Below are positions 17,924-26,334 of a DNA stretch of 64,000 nucleotides, in pieces. This DNA is from Piscinibacter sp. HJYY11. GTDB taxonomy: Bacteria; Pseudomonadota; Gammaproteobacteria; Burkholderiales; Burkholderiaceae_C. The notes beneath the pieces were generated by a model that was not told the DNA's origin, did no database searches, and was given only the letters and a program-made list of their open reading frames with translations. The stretch's first letter is position 1; each line of letters opens with the position of its first letter. Where the stretch lies: assembly GCF_016735515.1 (NCBI RefSeq), contig NZ_JAERQZ010000001.1:1302001-1366000 (forward strand), written 5' to 3'. Position numbers and translations under genes: made by a program.

Positions 17924-17947
17924 GCAAGCCTCGCTCAGGTTGAGGCG

Positions 17948-19201
17948 TCAGATGACGCGTTCGCGTTTCAGCCGCTCGACGTCGGCATCGCTGTAGCCCA
18001 GCAGATCCCGGTAGACGGCGTGGTTGTGCTCGCCCAGCATGGGCGCGGGGCGGTCGAAGCCGACCGTCGATCCCGACATCACGATCGGCAGGCCTCCGAT
18101 CAAGGCCTCGTCGTTCGTGCCATGGATCGGATGCTGGGCGGCCTGGATCTCCCCGCGCGCCAAGAGGCGCGGATCGCTCACCGCTTCATGCGGCGTGCGC
18201 ACCGGCCCGGCAGGCACGCCGTGCTCGGCGAGTCGATCGAGGACGGCTTGCGTGGTGAGGCCGCCCGCCCAGGCGCGCATCTGGTCGTACAGCGCCCCCG
18301 AATGCGCGACCCGTGCATCGCGCGTCGTGAAGCGTGGGTCTTTCACCAGTTCGGTCCGACCCATCGCGCGGAACATGCCGCCCACGAACGCATCGGTCGG
18401 CGCGCAGATGGCCACGTGGCCGTCGGCCGTGGCGAACACGCCGAAGGCACCCAGCCGCGGCAGCACGTTGCCGGTGCGGGTCTCCTGCCCGCTTCGCTGC
18501 AGCAGCTCGAAGGGTTCGCAGGCGACCAGCGAAGTCAAGGCCCCGAGCAGCGACACGTCGACGTGCTGCCCACGGCCCGTCGCCTCCGCCTGGCGCAGGG
18601 CGGCCAGCGTGCCGATCACCGCGAAAAGCGGCGCGCTCAGGTCGCCGAAGGGCACGCCCACGCGCATCGGCGGCGCACCGGCCTCGCCCGAGGTCATCAT
18701 CATCCCGCTCATGGCCTGCACGATGGTGTCCATCGCCTTGTTCTGCGTGCCCGTCGCGTTGGCACCGAAGCCGCTGATGGAGGTGTAGACGAGGCGCGGG
18801 TTGATCGCCGAGGCGGCGGCATAGCCGATGCCGATGCGGTCGGCCGTGCCGGCGCTGAAGTTCTCGACCAGCACGTTGGCATGGCGCACGAGGTCGGCGA
18901 ACACGGCTGCGGCGCCGGGCACCTTGAGGTCCAGCGTGATGGCGTCCTTGTTGCGCGCGCGCTCGATGATGGCGAGCGAGACGTCGTCCTCGCGCTCTTT
19001 CACCAGCTTCACCCCGTCGGCGCCGAGGTAGGGCGCGTTCGCACGCGCGGTGTCGGGCGCGCGTGGGTTCTCGACCTTGATCACACGAGCGCCCAGGCCG
19101 GCGAGCAACAGCGTGGCGTAGGGCCCGGCGAGCGCGGTGGTGAAGTCGAGCACCGTGATGCCCTCCAGCGGGCGGGGCTGCTTGTCTGGCGAAGGCGCCA
19201 T
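17948..19201 (-). CDS. Class III (CaiB/BaiF) CoA-transferase
   Basis: 417 residues from the ATG at 19201, preceded by AAGGATTCCC; an upstream start at 19219 is less well placed. The family blocks are present: VLDFTTALAGPYATLLLAGLGARVIKVENP at the N-terminus (core AGPYATLLLAGLGA) and VGVPFGDLSAPLFAVIGTLAAL, where the Asp is the residue that forms the acyl-anhydride intermediate. It transfers CoA from an acyl-CoA donor to a carboxylic acid. In this operon (porin, Bug receptor, dehydratase-like fusion) it probably activates the imported acid. The gap to the porin gene is 32 bases and to the Bug gene 24 bases. Confidence 0.88.
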   Translation of the reverse strand: MAPSPDKQPRPLEGITVLDFTTALAGPYATLLLAGLGARVIKVENPRAPDTARANAPYLGADGVKLVKEREDDVSLAIIERARNKDAITLDLKVPGAAAVFADLVRHANVLVENFSAGTADRIGIGYAAASAINPRLVYTSISGFGANATGTQNKAMDTIVQAMSGMMMTSGEAGAPPMRVGVPFGDLSAPLFAVIGTLAALRQAEATGRGQHVDVSLLGALTSLVACEPFELLQRSGQETRTGNVLPRLGAFGVFATADGHVAICAPTDAFVGGMFRAMGRTELVKDPRFTTRDARVAHSGALYDQMRAWAGGLTTQAVLDRLAEHGVPAGPVRTPHEAVSDPRLLARGEIQAAQHPIHGTNDEALIGGLPIVMSGSTVGFDRPAPMLGEHNHAVYRDLLGYSDADVERLKRERVI

Positions 19202-19233
19202 GGGAATCCTTGAACGCAAAGCGAACGTGAAGG

Positions 19234-20250
19234 TCAGAAGTTCTGGACGATGCCCAGGTCGACCGAGGTGCGGCGCACGCCGAACTGCGGCGCCGTGCGG
19301 GTGACGTCGGTGTAGATGTACGAACGTTTGGACAGGTCGTAGCGGTAGCCGAGCGAGCTCTGGTTGTCGCGCGAGGTCTGGCCCTCGAACTTCTTGCTCG
19401 CACGGCCGATCCGCCCCGAGCCGCCCGGCAGGGGCACGATCGCCGAGACGCCATAGGCCTTGATCGCCGCCCCGGCCGGGGCCGGGCCGTTGCCCAGGCC
19501 GGTCACGTTGTCAGGGTCGATGCCGGGAAGCGGGTCCTGGCGCGACACCGTGCCCAGCAGGCGCAGCAAGCCGAAGTCGTAGCTGCCGGCGACCTGCACG
19601 TAGTCGCTCCCCTGGGCGCTGCGCTCGAAGCCGGCGAAGGCGGTGAAGGCGCTTTGCTGGTAGTCGAATGCGAGGCTCACCGGGCGCTTCGGCGTGGGCA
19701 GGGTCTCGCGCGGCTGCAGGCTCACGGCGACCAGCAATCCGCCGAGGCGCGGGGAGTCGTAGAAGATGCCGTTGGACCAGCGACCGCTGCCCGCGCCGGC
19801 CGGCTGCGACAGGTCCGAGTAGTAGTTGGCCGTCTGGTAGAGCTGCACCGTGGCCACGGTCTTGAGGGCCCAGGGATCGTAGAAACCGTTGTACCACTGC
19901 ACCGCCGTCATGGCACGGCCGAGGCGCAGTGCACCGAAGCGCTTGCTGGCCAGGCCGACGGTCGACTCACCCTGCCAGGGCGGGCGGTTGGTGCGCTCCC
20001 AGCCGCCCGTGTCCGGGTCGAAGCGCATCTCGGCACGGAAGGTCGCGCTCAGGTCCTCGCCGAGCGCTTCGACACCGCGAAAGCCGAGCCGGTTGCCGCC
20101 CTGCGGGTCCACGGCCCAGCCGCGGTCGCTGCGGTGGGTGATGGCCACGTCGAGGGAGCCATAGAGGACCACCGACCCGCTCTGCGCCGCAGCGCCTGCG
20201 GCAGCGAAACACGAGCCGATGAGAACAGGAACACAGGGCCGCATGAACAT
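19234..20250 (-). CDS. Gram-negative porin of the MarR-linked operon
   Basis: 338 residues from the ATG at 20250, which has GGAG 7 bases upstream. The signal peptide ends near AAAQ, and the mature protein begins SGSVVLYGSLDVAIT, a typical betaproteobacterial porin start. It ends in QNF with a terminal aromatic, as outer-membrane barrel proteins do. It heads an operon with CoA-transferase and Bug receptor. Its upstream region contains a 17-base site (20281-20297) that matches the MarR promoter site at 14 of 17 positions, so it is probably regulated by that protein. Confidence 0.88.
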   Translation of the reverse strand: MFMRPCVPVLIGSCFAAAGAAAQSGSVVLYGSLDVAITHRSDRGWAVDPQGGNRLGFRGVEALGEDLSATFRAEMRFDPDTGGWERTNRPPWQGESTVGLASKRFGALRLGRAMTAVQWYNGFYDPWALKTVATVQLYQTANYYSDLSQPAGAGSGRWSNGIFYDSPRLGGLLVAVSLQPRETLPTPKRPVSLAFDYQQSAFTAFAGFERSAQGSDYVQVAGSYDFGLLRLLGTVSRQDPLPGIDPDNVTGLGNGPAPAGAAIKAYGVSAIVPLPGGSGRIGRASKKFEGQTSRDNQSSLGYRYDLSKRSYIYTDVTRTAPQFGVRRTSVDLGIVQNF

Positions 20251-20280
20251 CGATCGTCTCCAATAGTTATGTTTACGAAC

Positions 20281-20297
20281 GGTTCACAGTATTAACT
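20281..20297. promoter_or_regulatory. Putative MarR operator upstream of the porin
   Basis: GGTTCACAGTATTAACT, 31-47 bases before the porin start, matches the perfect inverted repeat at 22845-22861 at 14 of 17 positions. Both lie in AT-rich pockets upstream of genes flanking the MarR gene, which supports a common regulator. Confidence 0.5.
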
Positions 20298-20385
20298 TTG
20301 AAGGCGGCAAGAACAAGCGGCGGTGTGCGATTTCGACTGCGTGGTTTCCCTCAAGCGCGGGCGACGTTCGCACGGGCGGCCGGGT

Positions 20386-22821
20386 TCACCGCGGCCCGCC
20401 GCGGCGCAGGCCGTCCAGGAACGACGTGACCTGGGCCGCCGCCAGCTCGCGGCCGTCGGTGCCCTGCGCAAAGTTGTCGAGGGCGAGGCGCAACACGGGA
20501 ATGCCGGCCGACTCCAGCGTGCGCAACACGAGCGGGTCTGCGTCGTCGATCGCCACCGCGGCGTCGACCCGGTGGGTCCTCGCCTCGCGCAGGTGCCACG
20601 CCCCGGCCCAGGTCGGCATGCGCAGCTCGTCGCCCATGGTCACGAAACGCGCGGCGAGCGCCCGCAGCGGCGACTGGTCGTCGCGCCAGTAGCGCAGGTA
20701 GCCGTCGGCCGCGAGCGCGAGGTACATCGACCAGACGAAGACCGCCCCGTGGCTCGCCTCCCAGCGCTGGTAGAAGCCCATGTCGCTCCACAGCCCGCGC
20801 CCCACCCACATGAGGCGCAGCTGCTCGCCGGCGCAGGCGGCCTCGCCCGCCTCGGCACGGGTGCGCACCTCCTCGTACAAGGTGCGTGCGGCATCGCGGC
20901 CCCACGCGGTGCCGCGGTGCCACTGCGGGACCATCGTGGCCGGCATCGTGTCGACGATGCCCACCGGCGCGCGCGGGCACGAGGCGACCAGGTCGCGCGT
21001 GAGGCGGTAATAGTCCTCCTGCTCGTTGACGAGCTGCATCACCTCGACGAACCGGGCTTCGTCGAAGCGCCGTCCCGTCGTGCGCTGCAGCCGCTCGATC
21101 ACCGCCGAGAACTCGCGTTCGATCAGGTCCAGCCTCGGCCGCTCGAGCAGCTCGTCCCATTCATGCGGCAGCCGCGACCACCATTCGAGCGGCAGGTCGA
21201 GGCGCGTGTCGACCGTGCGGTCGAACACGCACAGCTCGGCCCCGGTGTGGCGCGCCCAGGCGCTGTGGATGCCTCGCGTGGCCGGCGTGCCGGAAAAGGC
21301 CATCAGCCACTGCGGCTGCGGCAGCCCGCCCCAGGGGGCAAGCTCCGGGTCCTCGTCGAAGGCCGCGGCGAGCCCCTGCGCGCTGTACGGCTCGGCATCG
21401 GTCGGGTAGCCGTGCACACGCAGAAGGTCGAGGTAGCGGCCCGACTGCTGCTTCGCCGCCACGATGGACGCCCACCATTGGTTGACGACGAAGGGAATGT
21501 CGAGCGCCCGCAGCAGCTCCTGCGGCGCATCGGCATTGACCACGGCAAACGGTTCCCCATCGAGCGCGCGGCGTCGCACCGACTGGAACCAGTCGCGTTG
21601 GTGGCGGCCGAAGTCGGCCACCGCCTGCAGCGACTTGCGGCTGCGCTGCTCGTGTGGTGGCGGCTTGGGCGAAGCCGCGGAGCCCCGCGGGCCGGTGCCT
21701 TTGGCACGTGCGGCCGCCGGCCGCGCGGGCATTGCCGCTTCGGCGGACAAGGCCCGACGCAGGGTCTTCAGGAGGGGCGCCGAGGCCAGCAGGTCGAGCG
21801 GCACGAATCCGATGCCCGCCCGCTTGCATTCCTCGACGAGACATGGGCGCAGCCAGGCCTGGGCCTCGTCGCCATCGCAGCGCAGGTGCAGCAGGCGCGT
21901 CGCACCTGCCTCGCGAGCGCGGTCCACGCTCCAGCGCGCCCGCGCCTGTGGGTCGACGGCGCCGGGCTGCACCGCACGCCGCGCCAGCACCTCCCAGGGC
22001 CAGGGGTCGGCGTCTTGCACCGCGCAGCCGAGCGGGTCGTCGTCGAGCGCCGAATCGTCGGCGACGACCTGTCGGCCCAGCTTCTCCAGCACCTCCAGCG
22101 CGCCCTCCGACGCCTCGAGCACACCGGCGACGAAGACACGCTCGCCTTCCAGCACCGGTGCCTGCGGGGCGACCTCGAGCCACGCCTGGAGCAGGGAGAG
22201 ATGCTCCTCCTGATCGAGCACACCGCCCGCACGGCGCGCCGCGTGCCAATCGCTCGCGGCGATGCGGGCATCGCGGCGCATGCGCCAACCGTCGAGCTGC
22301 CGGAGCAGGCCACGCTGGCGGTCGTCGACCGTGATCGCCGTGGCGAGGTCGGTCGGTGTCACGCTGATGCCGCCACAAGAGGCCAGCCACGCTGCGAGCT
22401 CGGCCAAGCGCTCGCGGTTGTAGCGCACGAGCGCCGCGTCGCGTGGCCGCAGCAGGTCCACGCCGTGCAGCGGCCGGGCCGGCATCTCGCCGCAGCGCAT
22501 CAGCTCGCGCAGGATGGCGAACAGCCGCGCCCCGGCCGCATCGTGCGTCGACACCAGCACCGGCTGGCCGGCCGGCGCTGCCAGCACGGCCGCCAGCCGC
22601 GCGCGCCCCTGGGCATCGAGCTCGACCTGTGGCAACGCAGACGTCGAAGCGTCCACGGGCGCAAGCGCCACCGGGCTCATGCCGCTCGCCCGCACCAATG
22701 CCAGCGGCAATCCCTCGCCGAGCGTGCGAACGACCGGCCGGCCCTGCCGAACGAGCTGTCGCGTTCGCTCGTCTGCGTCGCGGCTGGCTTCGCGCAAACG
22801 CGCGGCGGGGTGATCCTTCAT
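20386..22821 (-). CDS. Fusion of two 2-hydroxyacyl-CoA dehydratase / benzoyl-CoA reductase-like subunits
   Basis: An 811-residue protein made of two HgdB/BcrB-like halves: residues ~1-350 and ~395-811, joined by an Ala/Pro/Lys-rich linker (PARPAAARAKGTGPRGSAAS region). Blocks of the family are visible in half 1 (VRTLGEGLPLALVRASGMSP, then RVFVAGVLEASEGALEVLE) and half 2 (FAVVNADAPQELLRALDIPF, then LRLMWVGRGLWSDMGFYQRW). Canonical enzymes are two separate subunits, each using three Cys to hold an [4Fe-4S] cluster. Here the expected Cys positions mostly read otherwise, for example TDAEPYS where a DLCPY-type motif is usual, and STHDA where a TxCD motif is usual. No ATP-dependent activator gene is present in the window. 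It may be a non-radical or repurposed homologue. It is divergent from the MarR gene. Confidence 0.65.
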   Translation of the reverse strand: MKDHPAARLREASRDADERTRQLVRQGRPVVRTLGEGLPLALVRASGMSPVALAPVDASTSALPQVELDAQGRARLAAVLAAPAGQPVLVSTHDAAGARLFAILRELMRCGEMPARPLHGVDLLRPRDAALVRYNRERLAELAAWLASCGGISVTPTDLATAITVDDRQRGLLRQLDGWRMRRDARIAASDWHAARRAGGVLDQEEHLSLLQAWLEVAPQAPVLEGERVFVAGVLEASEGALEVLEKLGRQVVADDSALDDDPLGCAVQDADPWPWEVLARRAVQPGAVDPQARARWSVDRAREAGATRLLHLRCDGDEAQAWLRPCLVEECKRAGIGFVPLDLLASAPLLKTLRRALSAEAAMPARPAAARAKGTGPRGSAASPKPPPHEQRSRKSLQAVADFGRHQRDWFQSVRRRALDGEPFAVVNADAPQELLRALDIPFVVNQWWASIVAAKQQSGRYLDLLRVHGYPTDAEPYSAQGLAAAFDEDPELAPWGGLPQPQWLMAFSGTPATRGIHSAWARHTGAELCVFDRTVDTRLDLPLEWWSRLPHEWDELLERPRLDLIEREFSAVIERLQRTTGRRFDEARFVEVMQLVNEQEDYYRLTRDLVASCPRAPVGIVDTMPATMVPQWHRGTAWGRDAARTLYEEVRTRAEAGEAACAGEQLRLMWVGRGLWSDMGFYQRWEASHGAVFVWSMYLALAADGYLRYWRDDQSPLRALAARFVTMGDELRMPTWAGAWHLREARTHRVDAAVAIDDADPLVLRTLESAGIPVLRLALDNFAQGTDGRELAAAQVTSFLDGLRRGGPR

Positions 22822-22836
22822 GACGGCAACGCTCCT

Positions 22837-22861
22837 TTCACATTAGTTCACATTATGAACT
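22837..22861. promoter_or_regulatory. MarR operator in the divergent promoter
   Basis: A perfect inverted repeat, AGTTCA-CATTA-TGAACT (22845-22861), lies between the dehydratase-like gene and the MarR gene. TTCACATTA also occurs as a direct repeat with 10-base periodicity (22837-22845 and 22847-22855), one helical turn. Site architecture and location suggest MarR binding and autoregulation. Confidence 0.65.
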
Positions 22862-22918
22862 GTCTGTGTTTTGAACGTCAGACGCCTTGCACGCCGCCGG
22901 CCACGACATGGCGAAACT

Positions 22919-23482
22919 ATGATGCGTGCGGCCCCTCTTTCGCCAAGCACCTTCTTCCCGAGCCCACCCATGCCGCGCAACAGCCCTCCCCCCGCCCCGC
23001 CACGCCTTCCGGGTGGCCTGCAGCCGGGGGTCCTGGAGGAAAACATCAGCTACCTGACCCGCGTCGTGCGCAGCGCGGCCCAGCAGTCCGCCCCGGATCA
23101 CCTGGGCAAGTTCGAACTGCTGGGTGGGCAGTTGACCGCCATGGCGCTCATCGCCGCGAACGAGGGCGTGTCGCAGAACGACCTCGCGCAGGCCATGCAG
23201 ATGACGAAGTCGCAGATGACGGTGCTGGTGCAGGACCTCGTCGTGCGAGAGATCGTCGACCGCACGCCGTCGGCCACCGACCGCCGCTACAACGCCCTGA
23301 CCCTCACGGCCAAGGGCACGCGCCTGTGGAAGCGGGTGCGCGAGGGCCTGGTGGCCCACAGTGAAAGCGTGCTCTCCGTGCTGGAGCCGGTGGAACGCAA
23401 GGAGCTGGTCCGCCTGCTGCAGAAGCTGACGGCGGCGCACCTCGGCCAAGGCGCGCCGACCGCCGACGACACACCCGAGTGA
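22919..23482 (+). CDS. MarR-family transcriptional regulator
   Basis: 187 residues if translation begins at the ATG at 22919; a later ATG at 22970 (170 residues) is equally possible because neither has a clear ribosome site. The winged helix is clear: GVSQNDLAQAMQMTKSQMTVLVQDLV followed by the wing DRTPSATDRRYNALTLTAKG. The DRR motif is characteristic of MarR proteins. Such dimers bind aromatic or acyl-CoA-type ligands and leave the DNA. The gene is divergent from the dehydratase-like fusion across a perfect palindrome and probably controls that gene and the porin operon behind it. Confidence 0.88.
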   Translation: MMRAAPLSPSTFFPSPPMPRNSPPPAPPRLPGGLQPGVLEENISYLTRVVRSAAQQSAPDHLGKFELLGGQLTAMALIAANEGVSQNDLAQAMQMTKSQMTVLVQDLVVREIVDRTPSATDRRYNALTLTAKGTRLWKRVREGLVAHSESVLSVLEPVERKELVRLLQKLTAAHLGQGAPTADDTPE

Positions 23483-23519
23483 CGCCGAAAGGCGGCCCGG
23501 GTGCTGCCGCCATCTCGGG

Positions 23520-26309
23520 TCATCGGCAACGCACGCCGTGCGGCAGCAGCCGCCCGATCGACACGATGTCGCGCATCTCGATCAGGCCGTCCTGGTCGAG
23601 GTCGGCGTGGCGCAGGTAGCCGGCGTCACCCGCGCGCTTCCAGAGCGACGACATCGCAGCCGACACATCGGCGCAGGTGAGTTGGCCGTCACCGTCCACG
23701 TCGCCCGGCACGTAGGGTTCGATGTCGTACGCGTACAGCTTCACGCCCGTGCCCTCCTCGGGGCTGCCCGCCTGCGCGGCGACGAAGCCGCCGACCGAGC
23801 CCTGCCGCTGGCTGATCGCGTTGTTGGCGTCGCGGTTCGGCGTGATGCCATCGGCCACTTCGCGGAGCACGTGGTGCTGGCCGGCGCCCCGGCTGGTGTA
23901 CTGGAACAGCTTCAACTCGCCGGTCCTCGGGTCGATGGGCGTGTTGAACCACACCGCCTGGTCCAGCACGCGCTCGGCGATCTGTGAACCCTCCTGGCCG
24001 TTGGTCTGCCGGGTGATCAGCGAATGCAGGCCACCCACCACCGTGCCGGGCGCGCCATTGCCGCGGAACATGACGTGCGGGTAGACGTTGCTGCCGTGGA
24101 TGAAGCTTTGCAGCGTGTGCCCTTCCCACGCCGCATACGGCCCTGCAGCAGGGCTCTTCGAGGCCTCGACGATGAACTTGTGGTTGTCCTGCGCCAGCAC
24201 CGGCTCGCTCGCCGGGGCATTCACATTGCGCACGGGCAGCAGCGTGTCACCGCGCAGCACGACCGGCGTGCGCGACAGTGACTCGGGCGAGGTCGTCGAC
24301 GCGGGTTTGCTCCGGTTGGTGAGAACGTGGGTGCGGGTCTCGCCACCGTCATGGGGCGCCGTCGCCGCAGAGGCCACCATGTAGGTCCTGCCCGGCTCGA
24401 AGCGCTTGACGAGGCGCCAGGCCTTCTCGGTCGAGGCGTCCTTGGCGAACCGGAGACCCGCCGGCCCGGAGATGCGGTCGTTCGGCGCGAGGATGAGCGT
24501 CTCGCGACCGTGCCGGGGCACGGCCTTCATGTCGCTCGCGCCCGAAAGACGCGCCATGCCGTCGGCCGCGTAGTAGGTCTTGTACTGCCTGAACCTGGTG
24601 TGGCCGTCGCTGAAGCGCACTTCCGCGTACGACAGGGGCGCTGCCAGCGAGTTGGGCGCGTCCATCCACGAGACGGTCATGTGCCCGAAGGACAGCACGA
24701 AGGTCGCGGTGTTCTCCACGCCCACGTCGCGGTAGGCCGCCGCGGGCGCAGGGCCTCGGGCCGTCACCGTCACGTGGCAGGGCTTGCCAGGTGACACGGC
24801 GCAGTCCGGCGGGTTGTACTTCATGCTTTCGACGGCGAAGCCTGGCGGCAGCGAGACGTTTTCCGGGCCGAAGGCGACGCGCGTCGTGCCCACCGGCACG
24901 TGGATGTCGAGCAGCGCCCGGGCATTCCGGCCGCCCCAGGTGCGGGCCTTGAAGTGCTCTCCGCCGTACTTGAAGCTCGCCTTCACGCCGTTCGGCGGCA
25001 GGCCGGCGTCGATGAGGTACTGCTCCGGGTTCACCGTCGCCCAGTACGCTTCCTTCGGCTGGCCGACGGCCGACCACGGGTAGCCATTGGTGTGGTAGCC
25101 CGGGTCGGTCATGCCCCACCAGGTGACACGGTGCACCCCGGCCTTGTAGTGCGGGTGGCGACCGCCGGGGCCCGCGGCGTACTCCTTCATCAGGCTGAAG
25201 AGCTTGGCGTACTGCACGCCCTGCTCCAGGAACAGCGCGTTCATCTCGGGGCCGTTCTGGATGCGCTGGGCCTTGTCGAGTCCGAGCGTGGGGGCGAGGT
25301 CGAGCTCGGTGAGGTCGACGTCCACGCCGATGTCGAGGTAGGTCCGGATGGTCCGCTCGAAGGCATCGATGTTGAGCCGCATGTCCCAGTGCCCCTGCGT
25401 GCCGATCACGTCGACCAGCGGCCGCGGCTTGCCCTTGGCATCGAGCAGGATGCGGCCGCGGCCGGCGGCCGACTCGGCGGCGTAGCGTTCGTTGAACTCC
25501 TTCACCATCGCGGCGATCGCGTTGGCCTTGGAGGCCCGCTCGTCGTCGTTGAAGTCGTTGTAGTTCAGGAGCGCCGTGGTGTTCTGGCGGGCGTGGAAGA
25601 AGGCGTCGTACATGTAGTCCCAGCTCTTCCCTCCCTTCGAGTAGGCCTGGGCCCAGCGTGAAGGCCGCTCCTCCGGGTTGTAGCCGGTGCGCAGCGCATT
25701 GCGCCAGTCGGCGGGGTTCTCGGGGTTGTCCTTGAACGCTTCGTTGACGACGTCCCAGGCGTAGACCTTCTGCGATGCCCGGTCGAAATGGCCGGCCACG
25801 ACGCGGATGTAGTACTCCAGGCTCGTCTTCGCCATGGCGTTGTCCCACGGGGTTTCCCAGCCGCCGTTGGGCGTCAGCACGTTGGCGGCGGGCCACTGGG
25901 ACGACTGGTTGTGCCACAGCAGCGTGTGGCCGGTGACCTTCACGCCGCGCGCATTGGCGGCCGCGATGTCCACGTTGATGCCCGTCGTGAAGTTGGTCAG
26001 GAAGTTCGGCGCCGGGTCGTTGATGCCGCCGTTCCAGAAGTCGGGCTTCATCGCGTTGCTGGGCGTCACCGCGTTGAAGTGCTTCACGGTCATGGCGGCG
26101 AACGAGTCTTCGCCAGGCACCACGGTCGGCGCGAAGTTGGCCGCGTTGAGGTTGGTGCTGCCGATCTGGAAGTAGTGCTTGTAGACGTCTTTCAGCGCCG
26201 GCCACTGCGCCGGGTTCGTGGGCCGGTCGGCGGCGAGCGCACCGCTCGCCATCGTCAAGGCTGCAGGCAGGGCCACGAGGCTCCTGAGGATCAGGTTGCT
26301 GGACTTCAT
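23520..26309 (-). CDS. Secreted GH10 endo-1,4-beta-xylanase with C-terminal dockerin
   Basis: 929 residues from the ATG at 26309 (AAGG 6-7 bases upstream) with a signal peptide ending at ALAAD. The GH10 catalytic domain covers about residues 40-440: GHTLLWHNQSSQW is a family block, the acid/base Glu is in WDVVNEAF (~190) and the nucleophile Glu in DLTELDLAP (~340). About 420 residues of less familiar sequence follow, probably beta-sandwich or carbohydrate-binding modules. The last ~61 residues hold two perfect 12-residue Ca2+ loops, DVDGDGQLTCAD and DLDQDGLIEMRD, the dockerin type I layout. It cuts xylan outside the cell. It is the last gene of the TRAP/sugar-acid operon, 25 bases after the DctM gene. 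Confidence 0.9.
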   Translation of the reverse strand: MKSSNLILRSLVALPAALTMASGALAADRPTNPAQWPALKDVYKHYFQIGSTNLNAANFAPTVVPGEDSFAAMTVKHFNAVTPSNAMKPDFWNGGINDPAPNFLTNFTTGINVDIAAANARGVKVTGHTLLWHNQSSQWPAANVLTPNGGWETPWDNAMAKTSLEYYIRVVAGHFDRASQKVYAWDVVNEAFKDNPENPADWRNALRTGYNPEERPSRWAQAYSKGGKSWDYMYDAFFHARQNTTALLNYNDFNDDERASKANAIAAMVKEFNERYAAESAAGRGRILLDAKGKPRPLVDVIGTQGHWDMRLNIDAFERTIRTYLDIGVDVDLTELDLAPTLGLDKAQRIQNGPEMNALFLEQGVQYAKLFSLMKEYAAGPGGRHPHYKAGVHRVTWWGMTDPGYHTNGYPWSAVGQPKEAYWATVNPEQYLIDAGLPPNGVKASFKYGGEHFKARTWGGRNARALLDIHVPVGTTRVAFGPENVSLPPGFAVESMKYNPPDCAVSPGKPCHVTVTARGPAPAAAYRDVGVENTATFVLSFGHMTVSWMDAPNSLAAPLSYAEVRFSDGHTRFRQYKTYYAADGMARLSGASDMKAVPRHGRETLILAPNDRISGPAGLRFAKDASTEKAWRLVKRFEPGRTYMVASAATAPHDGGETRTHVLTNRSKPASTTSPESLSRTPVVLRGDTLLPVRNVNAPASEPVLAQDNHKFIVEASKSPAAGPYAAWEGHTLQSFIHGSNVYPHVMFRGNGAPGTVVGGLHSLITRQTNGQEGSQIAERVLDQAVWFNTPIDPRTGELKLFQYTSRGAGQHHVLREVADGITPNRDANNAISQRQGSVGGFVAAQAGSPEEGTGVKLYAYDIEPYVPGDVDGDGQLTCADVSAAMSSLWKRAGDAGYLRHADLDQDGLIEMRDIVSIGRLLPHGVRCR
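23523..23705 (-). other. Dockerin-type domain encoded at the xylanase 3' end
   Basis: Encodes the final 61 residues. Two F-hand loops with Asp at positions 1, 3, 5 and 12 are each followed by a short helix (SAAMSSLW and IVSIGRLL), the duplicated arrangement that binds cohesins in cellulosomes. No cohesin-like gene is in the window, and dockerins are rare in Betaproteobacteria. It could instead stabilise the enzyme or anchor it. Confidence 0.7.
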
Positions 26310-26334
26310 TCCCATCCTTTCAATGAACACGGTT

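Noticed and set aside
20323..23364. A 1013-codon plus-strand frame over the dehydratase-like fusion and the MarR promoter
   Set aside because: It crosses a perfect operator and the MarR gene in another frame; composition is that of an antisense shadow.
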